Positions 48,261 to 55,149 of a stretch of DNA of 55,149 nucleotides are shown here, piece by piece. The stretch is taken from NCBI GenBank assembly GCA_027065235.1, contig JAMOOR010000086.1, positions 1 through 55,149 on the forward strand, given 5' to 3'. Numbering within the stretch: position 1 is the stretch's first letter; the number at the start of each line of letters is the position of its first letter. This DNA is from Thermotogaceae bacterium. Its GTDB lineage: Bacteria > Thermotogota > Thermotogae > Thermotogales > Thermotogaceae. The notes under the pieces are model-generated. The model was given only the letters and a program-made list of their open reading frames with translations. It was not told the DNA's origin and searched no databases. The position numbers and the translations under genes are program-made.

Positions 48261-48482
48261 TTCTCTGATTTTTCACAGTTCGTTTTCACGTGCTACACAA
48301 AGCGGGGCTACTAACCATTACTAATAGCTCAAATATAATTTTCTAAAAACTATTAAAACTAACGTGTTGCTTGTAGCTCAATATTCGAAAGATGATGATT
48401 ATATGACACAGTGTTATACGATTTTCACCAAAATTTCCAAACCGCCAAATGATTATATATTTCCCTTGAATAGTCTTATATC

Positions 48483-48800
48483 ATGAAGGAAATCGACGGA
48501 AACGAGCTTGAGAGGATAGTTGAGAACGGGTTGGTAGTTGTGGATTTCTATGCGGATTGGTGTGCTCCGTGCAGATTCCTAAAGCCTATCCTTGAAAAGG
48601 TTGAAAGAGAATTTAGGGAAATAACGTTTGTAAAGGTGAATATTGAAGAGCATCCAGAGATAGCATTCAAATACGGGATAACGAGCATTCCAACCGTTCT
48701 GATCTTCCAAAACGGTAAAGTTGTTGGGGGTTTTGTCGGAGCTTTACCGGAAGAAGCGATTAAAGCCGAAATTCTAAAAGCCCAAGCAATGATTCGCTAA
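48483..48800 (+). CDS. trxA: Thioredoxin (105 aa)
   Basis: The active site W26-C-A-P-C30 lies in DFYADWCAPCRFLKP, followed by the family's VKVNIEEHPEIAFKYGITSIP with the cis-Pro and a GFVGALP end. Length is normal. It reduces protein disulphides in the cytoplasm. ATTATATATTT centred about 27 bases upstream fits a leaderless ATG. This is the first clearly chromosomal gene to the right of the accessory island. Its stop overlaps that of the convergent regulator gene by four bases. Confidence 0.95.
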   Translation: MKEIDGNELERIVENGLVVVDFYADWCAPCRFLKPILEKVEREFREITFVKVNIEEHPEIAFKYGITSIPTVLIFQNGKVVGGFVGALPEEAIKAEILKAQAMIR

Positions 48801-49120
48801 ATCTTGCCATTTTTTATTTCGTCGAGCCATCTCTTGAGCATTCTGACTGTAATCTCTTTAAATTTGTTAAAATCTACTGCCTTATAAACGTATTTATATC
48901 CTCCACTCTTTAAAATCTTGTATTCTCTTTTTACAAGCCCTCTATCCATCAAATTTTTTAGCGCTTTGTAAATTGAGCTATTATCTTTTCCAAGTTTTTC
49001 AGCAATCGCGTTCACATCTAGCTGGGGATTTTTGAGCAGTGTAAGGTAAACCTCCATCTCCAAGCACGATATACCAAAAGCACACTTCAGAATGCATTTG
49101 AGGTTTTGATCACACTTCAT
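48797..49120 (-). CDS. TrmB/ArsR-like winged-helix regulator (107 aa)
   Basis: The start overlaps the previous stop as ATGA at 49120 (MKCDQNLKCILKCAFGISCL). The HTH is clear: LEMEVYLTLLKNPQLDVNAI, AEKLGKDNSSIYKALKNLMD, RGLVKREY, then a YKYVYKAV wing. N-terminal Cys residues could bind metal or sense redox state, which would fit the neighbouring thioredoxin. The target is unknown. Confidence 0.8.
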   Translation of the reverse strand: MKCDQNLKCILKCAFGISCLEMEVYLTLLKNPQLDVNAIAEKLGKDNSSIYKALKNLMDRGLVKREYKILKSGGYKYVYKAVDFNKFKEITVRMLKRWLDEIKNGKI

Positions 49121-49401
49121 ACCTTTACGAACACCATCTTCATGTTCTCCTTCATTGGCATGAACTTGTAGCCACATCTACACTCCAGCTCATCCGGAAT
49201 GTCCATTATATTTTCAAATTCAGCGCAGATGTCTCTACATCTTGGGCAGATAACCTTAAACTTCAGCTTGAGCTTTCCCTTTTCAACGAGCTTTAAGCAG
49301 AGGTTTGTAGCATGACAAACACTCGTATTAAGCTTTTCCGCTAAAACATCTGGCTCGATCTCTCCCGAAATCAGTTCAAGAACTCGATCGAGCTCCGACA
49401 T
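49117..49401 (-). CDS. HTH and zinc-ribbon protein (94 aa)
   Basis: Residues 1-45 form a winged-helix-like domain (VLELISGEIEPDVLAEKLNT, ATNLCLKLVEKGKLKLKFK). A zinc ribbon follows (VICPRCRDIC, then LECRCGYKF). It is coupled by an ATGA to the regulator gene downstream. It resembles small archaeal transcription-associated proteins; partner unknown. Confidence 0.7.
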   Translation of the reverse strand: MSELDRVLELISGEIEPDVLAEKLNTSVCHATNLCLKLVEKGKLKLKFKVICPRCRDICAEFENIMDIPDELECRCGYKFMPMKENMKMVFVKV

Positions 49402-49421
49402 AAAAACAAATAAAAAATTGA

Positions 49422-49775
49422 TTAGCCAGCCTGAACTCCGCTGAGTAGAGACTTAATCTTCTTCTGCAGATCTTGCAATCGCTCTTTTAGCTTCTCCTCC
49501 TGCCTCTCCAAAGCCTTAATTCTGATCTCGAACGTGTCCTTTTTCTCCTTTAGCTCTTTTAGAATGTCCTCCTTCGAAGTTTTGACGAGGATCGTTCCGA
49601 CAGTTTTAAATATCGGAGTGTCGTCACCGACCTTCTCCACTTCCTGAATGGCATTTTCGGTCTCCTTCAACGAGTTTTCAAGTTGAACCTTCTGCGTTAC
49701 CACCATCTGAAGCTGTTGCTGAAGTTGCTGAAGCTGGGCAATCATATTCTGAACCTGAGGAGGAAGTTCACCCAT
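49422..49775 (-). CDS. pfdB: Prefoldin subunit beta (117 aa)
   Basis: The chain MGELPPQVQNMIAQLQQLQQ (split from its long coiled coil), a central beta hairpin VGDDTPIFKTVGTILVKTSK, and a second coiled coil match the prefoldin beta family, which forms a hexamer with alpha subunits to deliver unfolded proteins to the thermosome. The ATG ending at 49775 overlaps the Pcc1 stop (TAATG), so a longer in-frame start is rejected. The Brix-pcc1-pfdB order is a conserved euryarchaeal cluster. Confidence 0.95.
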   Translation of the reverse strand: MGELPPQVQNMIAQLQQLQQQLQMVVTQKVQLENSLKETENAIQEVEKVGDDTPIFKTVGTILVKTSKEDILKELKEKKDTFEIRIKALERQEEKLKERLQDLQKKIKSLLSGVQAG

Positions 49776-49990
49776 TATAACACCTCCAAACACGCTTTAA
49801 TCAACCTCAACCAAGCGTTTACAGCCGCTCTAAGGTCTGCCAACTCATCCGCCTCAAGCTTTAGCATTAGCCTACCTCCATCTAAATAAACCTTTGCCTT
49901 GCTTATCGCATCCCTCTCATCAACCTTCAATGCTCGGTATAGGATTTCGGCTTTCCACTCCTCCATCTCAAAAACGAACTCAGCCTCCAA
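49775..49990 (-). CDS. pcc1: KEOPS complex subunit Pcc1 (71 aa)
   Basis: The small alpha/beta chain with FEMEEWKAEILYRALKVDE, a DGGRLMLKLEADELADLRAA strand-helix and NAWLRLIKACLEVL matches Pcc1. Pcc1 dimerises in the KEOPS complex, which makes t6A37 on ANN-decoding tRNAs. It overlaps the Brix gene by 11 bases and is coupled to pfdB. Length is normal for archaeal Pcc1. Confidence 0.85.
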   Translation of the reverse strand: MEAEFVFEMEEWKAEILYRALKVDERDAISKAKVYLDGGRLMLKLEADELADLRAAVNAWLRLIKACLEVL

Positions 49991-50468
49991 CTTTAATTCC
50001 TCCTCTCCTCTTTATCTTCATTTTGAAAACCAAAACATCCTCATACCAAAACTCCAACGTTATCCACTCCTCATCTCTCCTAACGTAAACCTTCTTCTTC
50101 GAATCAATCTTCCTCGCGAGCTTTAAACCTGCTTCGCTTTGAGGAAGAGCTCCCAATAAAAGTGGATCGAACGGAGCTTTGCCGACGAAGACGACGGGAC
50201 TGTCATCCATCTTAACCTTCACGATGTTACTGACGTTGAAGCGAATCCTCAGCAGTTCTCCCTTCTCCGGGTGGACGATCTTAAGAATCGCTGGATTTCC
50301 CTTAACTTCTTCTATGATCGCAAGGTTTTCGTTCTTGTTTAGCATGGAATAAAGTTCTTCCAAGCTTAGCTTTCCTCTCGTAACGTATCTCCAATTCATA
50401 AATCTGGCCAAAGCTTTTGCTAAGCTTCTCGTCCTTCTGCTCGGTTTTCTTGATGTCGTGAGAATCAC
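49980..50468 (-). CDS. Brix-domain ribosome biogenesis protein (162 aa)
   Basis: The start MILTTSRKPSRRTRSLAKAL is the Imp4/Brix signature, followed by WRYVTRGKLSLEELY, ALPQSEAGLKLA and a closing WITLEFWYEDVLVFKMKIKR. Archaeal Brix proteins (Mil type) assist rRNA processing and ribosome assembly. It starts next to the divergent Trm5-like gene with little room between them, and leads the pcc1-pfdB operon. Confidence 0.92.
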   Translation of the reverse strand: MILTTSRKPSRRTRSLAKALARFMNWRYVTRGKLSLEELYSMLNKNENLAIIEEVKGNPAILKIVHPEKGELLRIRFNVSNIVKVKMDDSPVVFVGKAPFDPLLLGALPQSEAGLKLARKIDSKKKVYVRRDEEWITLEFWYEDVLVFKMKIKRRGGIKVGG

Positions 50469-50515
50469 GTAACTTGGACGTCAAAAAGATATATAATGTT
50501 GTGCCAGCTATCTCC

Positions 50516-51349
50516 GTGAGCTTGAAGGAAGCTTTAAAGGGTAAGGTGAGTGATGAGGAACTCAGGAAGGTTACAAGGAGTTTTGAGATAATCGGAGATG
50601 TTGTTCTTATCAATCTACCAGATGAAGTTCTTCATCTCAAGGATCTAATCGTTCAAGCCATTCTGAGCAAACACAAACATGTCAAAACTATTCTGAGAAA
50701 GGTTGGAGAGGTTGAAGGGATTTACAGAGTTGCGAGGTATGAGCCGATATATGGTGGAGAAACAGAAACGATCGTCAGAGAGCACGGATGCAGATTTTTG
50801 GTAGATCCCACCAAAGTTTACTATTCGGTCAAGCTTTCGGGAGAGAGGGAGAGGATTGCAAAGCTTGTGAGGCCGGGAGAAAGAATTTTGGTTATGTTCG
50901 CTGGCGTCGGACCTTACGCGATCGTAATAGCGAAGCTTGCAAAGCCTAAGGAGGTGATCGGAGTTGAGATAAACCCCAAAGCCGTCGAGTATTTCCGCAA
51001 GAATGTTGAGCTGAACAAGGTTCGGGATATCGTGAAGGTTTACGAGGGAGATGTGAAGGAGGTCGTTCCGAAGCTTGAGGGAAAGTTCGACAGGATTTTG
51101 ATGCCAGCTCCGTATTCAGCTGAAGATTTCGTCTATCTGCTCAGAGACAAGGTGAAGGTCGGGAGCTACATTCACTACTACACCTTCGCCGGCGAAGAGG
51201 AGGAAGATGAGATTCTACCAACGAAGGTGAAGGATCTATTCAAAAAACACGGGATGATAATCGAAATCGAAAAGATCAAGACTTGCGGTAGCTTTGCTCC
51301 CCGTGTCTACAGATACGCCGTCGATCTTAAAATCGTCGATCTGATTTAG
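50516..51349 (+). CDS. Trm5-like class I SAM methyltransferase (277 aa)
   Basis: The protein has LVRPGERILVMFAGVGPYAI (SAM motif I), VIGVEINPKAVEYFRKNVEL, YEGDVKEVVP and IHYYTFAGEEEE, as in archaeal Trm5, which makes m1G37 or wyosine precursors in tRNA. The motif IV region reads MPAP rather than the usual NLP, so it may be a paralogue. ATATATAA at 50489-50496 is about 25 bases before the GTG at 50516, fitting a leaderless start; an in-frame GTG at 50501 and a TTG at 50474 are alternatives. Confidence 0.82.
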   Translation: MSLKEALKGKVSDEELRKVTRSFEIIGDVVLINLPDEVLHLKDLIVQAILSKHKHVKTILRKVGEVEGIYRVARYEPIYGGETETIVREHGCRFLVDPTKVYYSVKLSGERERIAKLVRPGERILVMFAGVGPYAIVIAKLAKPKEVIGVEINPKAVEYFRKNVELNKVRDIVKVYEGDVKEVVPKLEGKFDRILMPAPYSAEDFVYLLRDKVKVGSYIHYYTFAGEEEEDEILPTKVKDLFKKHGMIIEIEKIKTCGSFAPRVYRYAVDLKIVDLI

Positions 51350-51621
51350 CCGATCTCTATCTCCAAGTAATCTTTGCTCGCCCTGATGTTCGTAATCCTT
51401 CTCCCGATCTCGAATCTGACCTTATCCGAAATTCTCTCCGAAGGCAGTCCGATGGATGAGAATACATAACCCATCAGAAGGGCACTGTTCACGAAGAATA
51501 GCCCGGCTAAGCCCATCTCCAAGAAGAGTCTGAAGTTTTGCTCACCCATCCTCTTATCGTATCCCCTTTCTCTTAGCCATCTCTCGAACTCTTGCAAAGT
51601 CAGGGATATCTTTTTACCCAT
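51346..51621 (-). CDS. Uncharacterised small protein (91 aa)
   Basis: The ATG ending at 51621 (MGKKISLTLQEFERWLRERG) lies about 26 bases from a TTATAT box, so a leaderless message is likely; codons upstream are discounted. A hydrophobic middle (MGLAGLFFVNSALLMGYVF) and a charged strand-rich end (RFEIGRRITNIRASKDYLE) follow. The stop overlaps that of the Trm5-like gene by four bases. Family unknown. Confidence 0.6.
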   Translation of the reverse strand: MGKKISLTLQEFERWLRERGYDKRMGEQNFRLFLEMGLAGLFFVNSALLMGYVFSSIGLPSERISDKVRFEIGRRITNIRASKDYLEIEIG

Positions 51622-51665
51622 ATCGCTCAATCGATCCGGCAGAATATAACCGTTTAGGTGATCGC

Positions 51666-52664
51666 ATGAGAGGAGAGCTGATAACTCCCGATGGGGAGAT
51701 TTTGAGGGGTGAGCTTGTGATGGATGGCAATAGGGCGAAGTTCGAGGAGTGCGAGTGCAAGCCGGAATTCGTGTTCGCTCCGACATTCTTCAACGCTCAC
51801 ACCCATTTAGGAGATTCGGTTGCGAAGGATCCACCCTTCTTAAGCTTAGAGGAGCTCGTGGCTCCCGGCGGATATAAATTCAGAGTTTTGACAGAATCGA
51901 GCGAAGATGAGCTCGTAGAAGGAATGAAGGATTCTATAAAGATTGCATTCGAAAGTGGAACCACCGCACTGCTCGACTTCAGGGAGGGGGGTATTAAGGG
52001 TCTGAATCTGCTCAAGAAGGCGGACGATCTGGGGATCTGCCTTCCTTTAGCGAGGCCTTCGAGCTTGGATGAAGCGGAAAAACTGTTGAACCAAGCTTTG
52101 GGCTTTGGGATGAGCTCGACGAGAGATCACGACTTCAGATTTCTGGAGGAGCTCAGAGAGATCGCAAGGAAGCACGATAAGATGTTCGCGATCCATGCTG
52201 GGGAGAGAGATAGCGAAGACGTAGAATCGGCTCTCTCTCTTAATCCAGATCTGCTCATCCATATGAACAAGGCTGACGAGAGGTTGCTTAGGAAGGCGAT
52301 GGATGAAGGTATTCCAATCGTCTCATGCATTCGCTCTAACTCCTTCTTCGGTCTTCTCAATCCGAAAAATTACAGGATTATGGCGGAATACGACCGCTGG
52401 TTGCTTGGAACTGACAACGTCATGATAGCCAAGCCCTCTATGCTCGAAGAGATGCACTTTGCATCTCTATTGCTGAAAAACGATTTGGCAATCTTTAAGG
52501 CAAGCGTTAGGGGATTTGAACTCTTCGGTGGGGATATGGGATTGATAGTGTTCCATAGAAGGAGGAACTTCAAGAATTCGAAAAATGTTCTAGCTACGCT
52601 CGTCAGAAGGGCCGGGGTTGAAGACATCGAGAAAGTTTTATTGGTTACGTTGATTTACGATTAA
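51666..52664 (+). CDS. Metal-dependent amidohydrolase-superfamily protein (332 aa)
   Basis: H45-x-H47 (FFNAHTHLGD), a later AIHAGERDSED His, LLIHMNKADE and LLGTDN supply the metal ligands of the TIM-barrel amidohydrolases (chlorohydrolase/cytosine-deaminase branch). An AGGTGATC site precedes the ATG at 51666. It probably hydrolyses or deaminates a ring or amide substrate. The specific substrate cannot be read from the sequence. Confidence 0.85.
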   Translation: MRGELITPDGEILRGELVMDGNRAKFEECECKPEFVFAPTFFNAHTHLGDSVAKDPPFLSLEELVAPGGYKFRVLTESSEDELVEGMKDSIKIAFESGTTALLDFREGGIKGLNLLKKADDLGICLPLARPSSLDEAEKLLNQALGFGMSSTRDHDFRFLEELREIARKHDKMFAIHAGERDSEDVESALSLNPDLLIHMNKADERLLRKAMDEGIPIVSCIRSNSFFGLLNPKNYRIMAEYDRWLLGTDNVMIAKPSMLEEMHFASLLLKNDLAIFKASVRGFELFGGDMGLIVFHRRRNFKNSKNVLATLVRRAGVEDIEKVLLVTLIYD

Positions 52665-52691
52665 AGTATAGATTTTATATACTTTCGCCCC

Positions 52692-52705
52692 GTTAGTTAA
52701 CTAAC
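52692..52705. promoter_or_regulatory. GTTAGTTAACTAAC palindrome before an ATPase remnant
   Basis: The 14-base sequence is a perfect palindrome. It follows an AAGTATA-gatttta-TATACTT inverted repeat and precedes the decayed ATPase reading frame. It is probably the operator/promoter of the former gene. Confidence 0.4.
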
Positions 52706-52716
52706 CGGGTGTTAGT

Positions 52717-52842
52717 ATATTCTTCGATCCGAAACCGAAAACGAGACGGGAAGATCTATACGATAGAGAAAAAGAGCTTGAGGAGCTCGAAAGAGCTTTA
52801 AATAAGCATCCATTGAGCCATACACTTATATTCTCTTCTTAA
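52717..52842 (+). pseudogene. Remnant of an archaeal ATPase gene
   Basis: The 41 codons read IFFDPKPKTRREDLYDREKE, then LEELERALNKHP, then a few unrelated residues and a stop. FFDP-x-P-K-x-RREDL-x-DRE is the N-terminal signature of the archaeal ATPase family (PF01637), whose P-loop should follow directly but is absent. No ATG, GTG or TTG starts the frame after the upstream stop. The fragment overlaps the end of serB. It is a decayed leftover. Confidence 0.7.
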
Positions 52843-53995
52843 ACTCCTCTGGCAACTTTAGGATGCTCGCCAATCCGATCAGATTTTCCTTCGATAAAGT
52901 TCCGTCTGCAACCTCCTTCAGAACCTTCTTCGCGTTAAAAGCTATGCCTAAACCAGCATTTTCGATCATTATCCTGTCATTAGCACCATCTCCAACGGCT
53001 ACTATGTTTTCCTTACTTATACCCTCCTTCCTAGCTAGCTCCTCGATGATTTTTGCTTTCTCCTCTGCATCTATTATCCTTCCCTTTATCTTGCCCGTAA
53101 GTTTCCCGTCTTTAATCTCAAGTTCGTTGCCGAAGGCGTAGTCCAATCCGAGCTCGTTCTTCAGCTTTTCCGTAAAATACGTGAATCCACCGCTGACCAA
53201 TGCGATTTTATATCCTGCCCTCTTCAAAGCCTGAATTAGCTCCTTAGCTCCTTCTGTAAGCTCGATCTGGTTGTAGATCTTTTCGAGGACTTCGACGGGC
53301 AAACCTTTCAGCAGTCTCACCCTTTCGATCAAAGCCTGCTTGTAGTCCAATTTGCCCTCCATGGCTTTCTTTGTAATTTCTTTCACCTCCTTCTCAACTC
53401 CAGCCGCTTTGGCGAGCTCGTCGATTATCTCCGCATCGACTATCGTTGAGTCCATGTCGAAGACTATTAGCCTCTTTTCCCGCTTGAAAATCGAATAGGG
53501 CTGAATTACGATGTCTAAACCATAGCTTTCCACTTCCTCCTTGAGCTGTCTCTTTATTTCGTTGGGATTGGCATCTCCTATATCAACCACGAACTCTATC
53601 GAGATTAGCTTGTCTCTTGCAGTTAGAGTGGTTCTTTCGATGTTTACGTTGTGTTCGAGCAAAATTTTGGTTATATCTCTGACTATTCCTATCCTATCCC
53701 TTCCCAAAACTGTTATAACGTATAGATTCTTCTCCTTTTGCTTTGGTCTGACGAATGGAGTAAGGTGAACGTGAACACCCAACTCTTTCCCTTTCTCCTC
53801 AAGCAGACCTTTCAACTCTTCGATTGAAATCGAACACCTCTCGATGTCGCCTATGATGAACATGACGAACAAGCCTTGAAGGACATTCTGCTCGATATCC
53901 ACAATGTTTACGTTGTTGTCAGCCAAGATCTTCGAGATTCCGTATATTATTCCCGGTCTATCTGGGCCGTAAACTGATACGGCGATCAGCTTCAC
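52826..53995 (-). CDS. serB: Phosphoserine phosphatase with two ACT domains (389 aa)
   Basis: Two ACT domains (residues about 3-78 and 90-165; VSVYGPDRPGIIYGISKIL and VTVLGRDRIGIVRDITKIL) precede a HAD phosphatase domain. The nucleophile motif D180-M-D182-S-T, the LVSGGFTYF Ser and the VGDGANDR motif are present. It makes L-serine from phosphoserine; the ACT domains probably bind serine for feedback. The GTG start ending at 53995 has GTTTTAATC about 25 bases upstream and is leaderless. Double-ACT SerB is usual in Archaeoglobus. Confidence 0.95.
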   Translation of the reverse strand: MKLIAVSVYGPDRPGIIYGISKILADNNVNIVDIEQNVLQGLFVMFIIGDIERCSISIEELKGLLEEKGKELGVHVHLTPFVRPKQKEKNLYVITVLGRDRIGIVRDITKILLEHNVNIERTTLTARDKLISIEFVVDIGDANPNEIKRQLKEEVESYGLDIVIQPYSIFKREKRLIVFDMDSTIVDAEIIDELAKAAGVEKEVKEITKKAMEGKLDYKQALIERVRLLKGLPVEVLEKIYNQIELTEGAKELIQALKRAGYKIALVSGGFTYFTEKLKNELGLDYAFGNELEIKDGKLTGKIKGRIIDAEEKAKIIEELARKEGISKENIVAVGDGANDRIMIENAGLGIAFNAKKVLKEVADGTLSKENLIGLASILKLPEEFKKRI

Positions 53996-54067
53996 AATGG
54001 AATTTTTCTCTGATCGATTAAAACGTTAACGACAAAGCTTATTACCGGAAAAACTAAATAATTAATA

Positions 54068-54541
54068 ATGTTGTTCTTTAAGCCCAACGTCGATAAGCTT
54101 AAGGAGAAGGGGGATGTTAGAGGTCTGATCAAGGCTCTGAAGCATAAGGACGTTTCGATAAGGAGAAATGCTGCTAAGGCTTTGGGTGATTTGAAGGCGA
54201 GCGATGCAATCGATGCTCTCATCAAAGCTTTGAGCGATGAGGATGTCGGCGTTCGAATTGAGGTTGCGAGGGCTTTGGGAAAACTCAAGGATTCTAAGGC
54301 TATCGAACCTTTGCTCGAAGTTGTGAGAAAAGATGAAAGCTTGGATGTAAAAATAGAGGCTGCTAAAGCTCTGAAGGAGATCGGATACTCAAAGGCTACT
54401 GAGCTATTAGTCGGATTGGTTTCGCAGTCGCTTAAGATTCCGAAGGAGATGGCGGAAAAGATCGTGAGCGAAGGGAAGATAGTAGATGCTATCTTAGATA
54501 AAAAGAAATTCATCGATAGGTTCTTCAAACGTAAAACTTAA
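54068..54541 (+). CDS. HEAT-repeat protein (157 aa)
   Basis: After MLFFKPNVDKLKEKGDVRGL come at least three HEAT/PBS-lyase repeats of about 31 residues: ALKHKDVSIRRNAAKALGDL, ALSDEDVGVRIEVARALGKL, VVRKDESLDVKIEAAKALKE, each followed by KA-x-E/D-x-L. Such proteins are scaffolds for protein-protein contacts. It is divergent from serB with its own TATA-like ACTAAATAA. Partner unknown. Confidence 0.88.
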   Translation: MLFFKPNVDKLKEKGDVRGLIKALKHKDVSIRRNAAKALGDLKASDAIDALIKALSDEDVGVRIEVARALGKLKDSKAIEPLLEVVRKDESLDVKIEAAKALKEIGYSKATELLVGLVSQSLKIPKEMAEKIVSEGKIVDAILDKKKFIDRFFKRKT

Positions 54542-54566
54542 GTTAGGATTTCTTAGACTTCGAGAG

Positions 54567-55149
54567 ATGATCGAATTTTACAATAGAGAAAGAGAGATTG
54601 GAGAGATACTGAGAATTATGAAGTCTCGCCCTGATCTAATCACTTTCGTTTATGGCCCGATCAATTCGGGGAAGACCGAGCTGTTTCAGTATCTCATCCG
54701 CCGGTTACCGAATGAATTCGTCGTGTTCTATGTGAATTTGAGGGGAAGATTCATAAAGGATTACGACGACTTCTTAAGGGTTTTGTTCAAATTGGAGAAG
54801 GATGATCAAACGAAACTGCTCAAGATGATAGTAGATCAATCGATCAAGCTGTTAACGTTCAAGGGGATACCCGTTTCTGAAAGCGTTATCGAAGCGATCT
54901 TTGGTAGAGATAGATCGGAGGATGTATTCGAATTTTTAGAAGATTATTTAAGCGGTATAGCGGAGAAACGTAGGCCGATTTTGATTTTAGATGAACTTCA
55001 AGTGATAGGTGATTTGAAAGTGGACGGTCTTCTGATTTACAAGCTCTTCAACTTCTTCATCAGGCTTACGAAGGAACTACACATCTGCCACGTTTTTGCG
55101 ATCACATCCGATTCTCTGTTTTTGGAGAGAGTTTACGAGGAGGCTATGC
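54567..55149 (+). CDS. Archaeal ATPase (PF01637-type), 3' end off window
   Basis: The first 194 residues are visible: FYNREREIGEILRIM (the DRE-type N-terminal box), Walker A VYGPINSGKTEL, and Walker B PILILDELQVI. These are hallmarks of the large, often multi-copy ATPase family of archaea with STAND-like domains. Function within the family is mostly unknown. It starts 25 bases after the HEAT gene. It is related to the decayed fragment at 52717-52842 but intact over the visible part. Confidence 0.85.
   Translation, partial: MIEFYNREREIGEILRIMKSRPDLITFVYGPINSGKTELFQYLIRRLPNEFVVFYVNLRGRFIKDYDDFLRVLFKLEKDDQTKLLKMIVDQSIKLLTFKGIPVSESVIEAIFGRDRSEDVFEFLEDYLSGIAEKRRPILILDELQVIGDLKVDGLLIYKLFNFFIRLTKELHICHVFAITSDSLFLERVYEEAM

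Larger units (their letters stand above)
15021..48300. mobile_element. Accessory island, probably an integrated plasmid-like element with defence cargo
   Basis: Between the virus attachment site and the chromosomal thioredoxin gene lie Orc1/Cdc6, a tyrosine integrase, two HerA/VirD4-class ATPases, several nuclease-like proteins, a toxin-antitoxin pair and at least three defence-type loci. This mix is typical of integrated archaeal plasmids or defence islands. The right limit near 48300 is inferred from the change to housekeeping genes and a 9-base match to the tRNA end (48302-48310). Parts may have arrived separately. Confidence 0.5.

Noticed and set aside
1-55149. CRISPR array
   Set aside because: No set of regularly spaced identical repeats with unique spacers was found; the 11860-12196 array has variable 12-bp dyads and short irregular spacing.

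Overview
The window looks like a hyperthermophilic euryarchaeon, most probably Archaeoglobales. Transcription signals are archaeal: TATA boxes about 25 bases ahead of leaderless starts, and GGTGA-type ribosome binding sites inside operons. The core genes at the right end (prefoldin beta, the KEOPS subunit Pcc1, a Brix protein, a Trm5-like methyltransferase, a double-ACT SerB) are typical of euryarchaea. The genus is inferred; no rRNA is present.

Region 1 (1-15020) is the right part of an integrated virus. Its right end is a 45-base copy of the 3' half of tRNA-Gln(UUG), so the intact tRNA and left end should lie off the left edge. A long leftward structural operon encodes a 22-residue basic peptide, two paralogous two-helix coat proteins like the VP1 proteins of spindle-shaped viruses, small membrane proteins, a 910-residue protein and a secreted DUF2341 protein. 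A control and replication half follows: a packaging-type ATPase, a tyrosine integrase coupled to a 55-residue protein, a striking array of 12 palindromes (NTGTGNNCACAN), an acidic-tailed protein, small membrane proteins and winged-helix regulators. The host junction cuts the 5' end of the last regulator gene. Two virus promoters share one operator architecture: 12-bp inverted repeats exactly 21 bases apart.

Region 2 (15021 to about 48300) is an accessory island, probably an integrated plasmid-like element with defence cargo. From left to right it holds: (a) an AbrB-like regulator, an M48 membrane protease and a ubiquitin-like conjugation cassette (Ubl-E2 fusion, JAMM protease, E1-like enzyme), interrupted by an opposing 611-aa gene and followed by small membrane proteins and a HerA-type ATPase with a nuclease tail; (b) a split Argonaute (N-L1-L2-like partner plus a catalytically dead MID-PIWI); (c) a BREX-like operon with BrxL lacking its Lon domain, two unknown proteins and a type IIG/PglX enzyme broken by one in-frame TGA; (d) an EVE / DUF365-like / deoxyribosyltransferase-like trio; (e) an MntA-HepT toxin-antitoxin pair; (f) a VirD4/HerA-like operon; (g) a second integrase, a candidate origin and Orc1/Cdc6; (h) two nuclease-like loci.

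Region 3 (about 48480-55149) is ordinary chromosome: thioredoxin, a regulator pair, pfdB-pcc1-Brix, a Trm5-like gene, an amidohydrolase, a decayed ATPase fragment, SerB, a HEAT-repeat protein and a partial archaeal ATPase.

The best candidate for an undescribed system is the Ubl-E2/JAMM/E1 cassette at 16.8-24.9 kb. Here it sits with an M48 protease, several membrane proteins and a HerA-nuclease.
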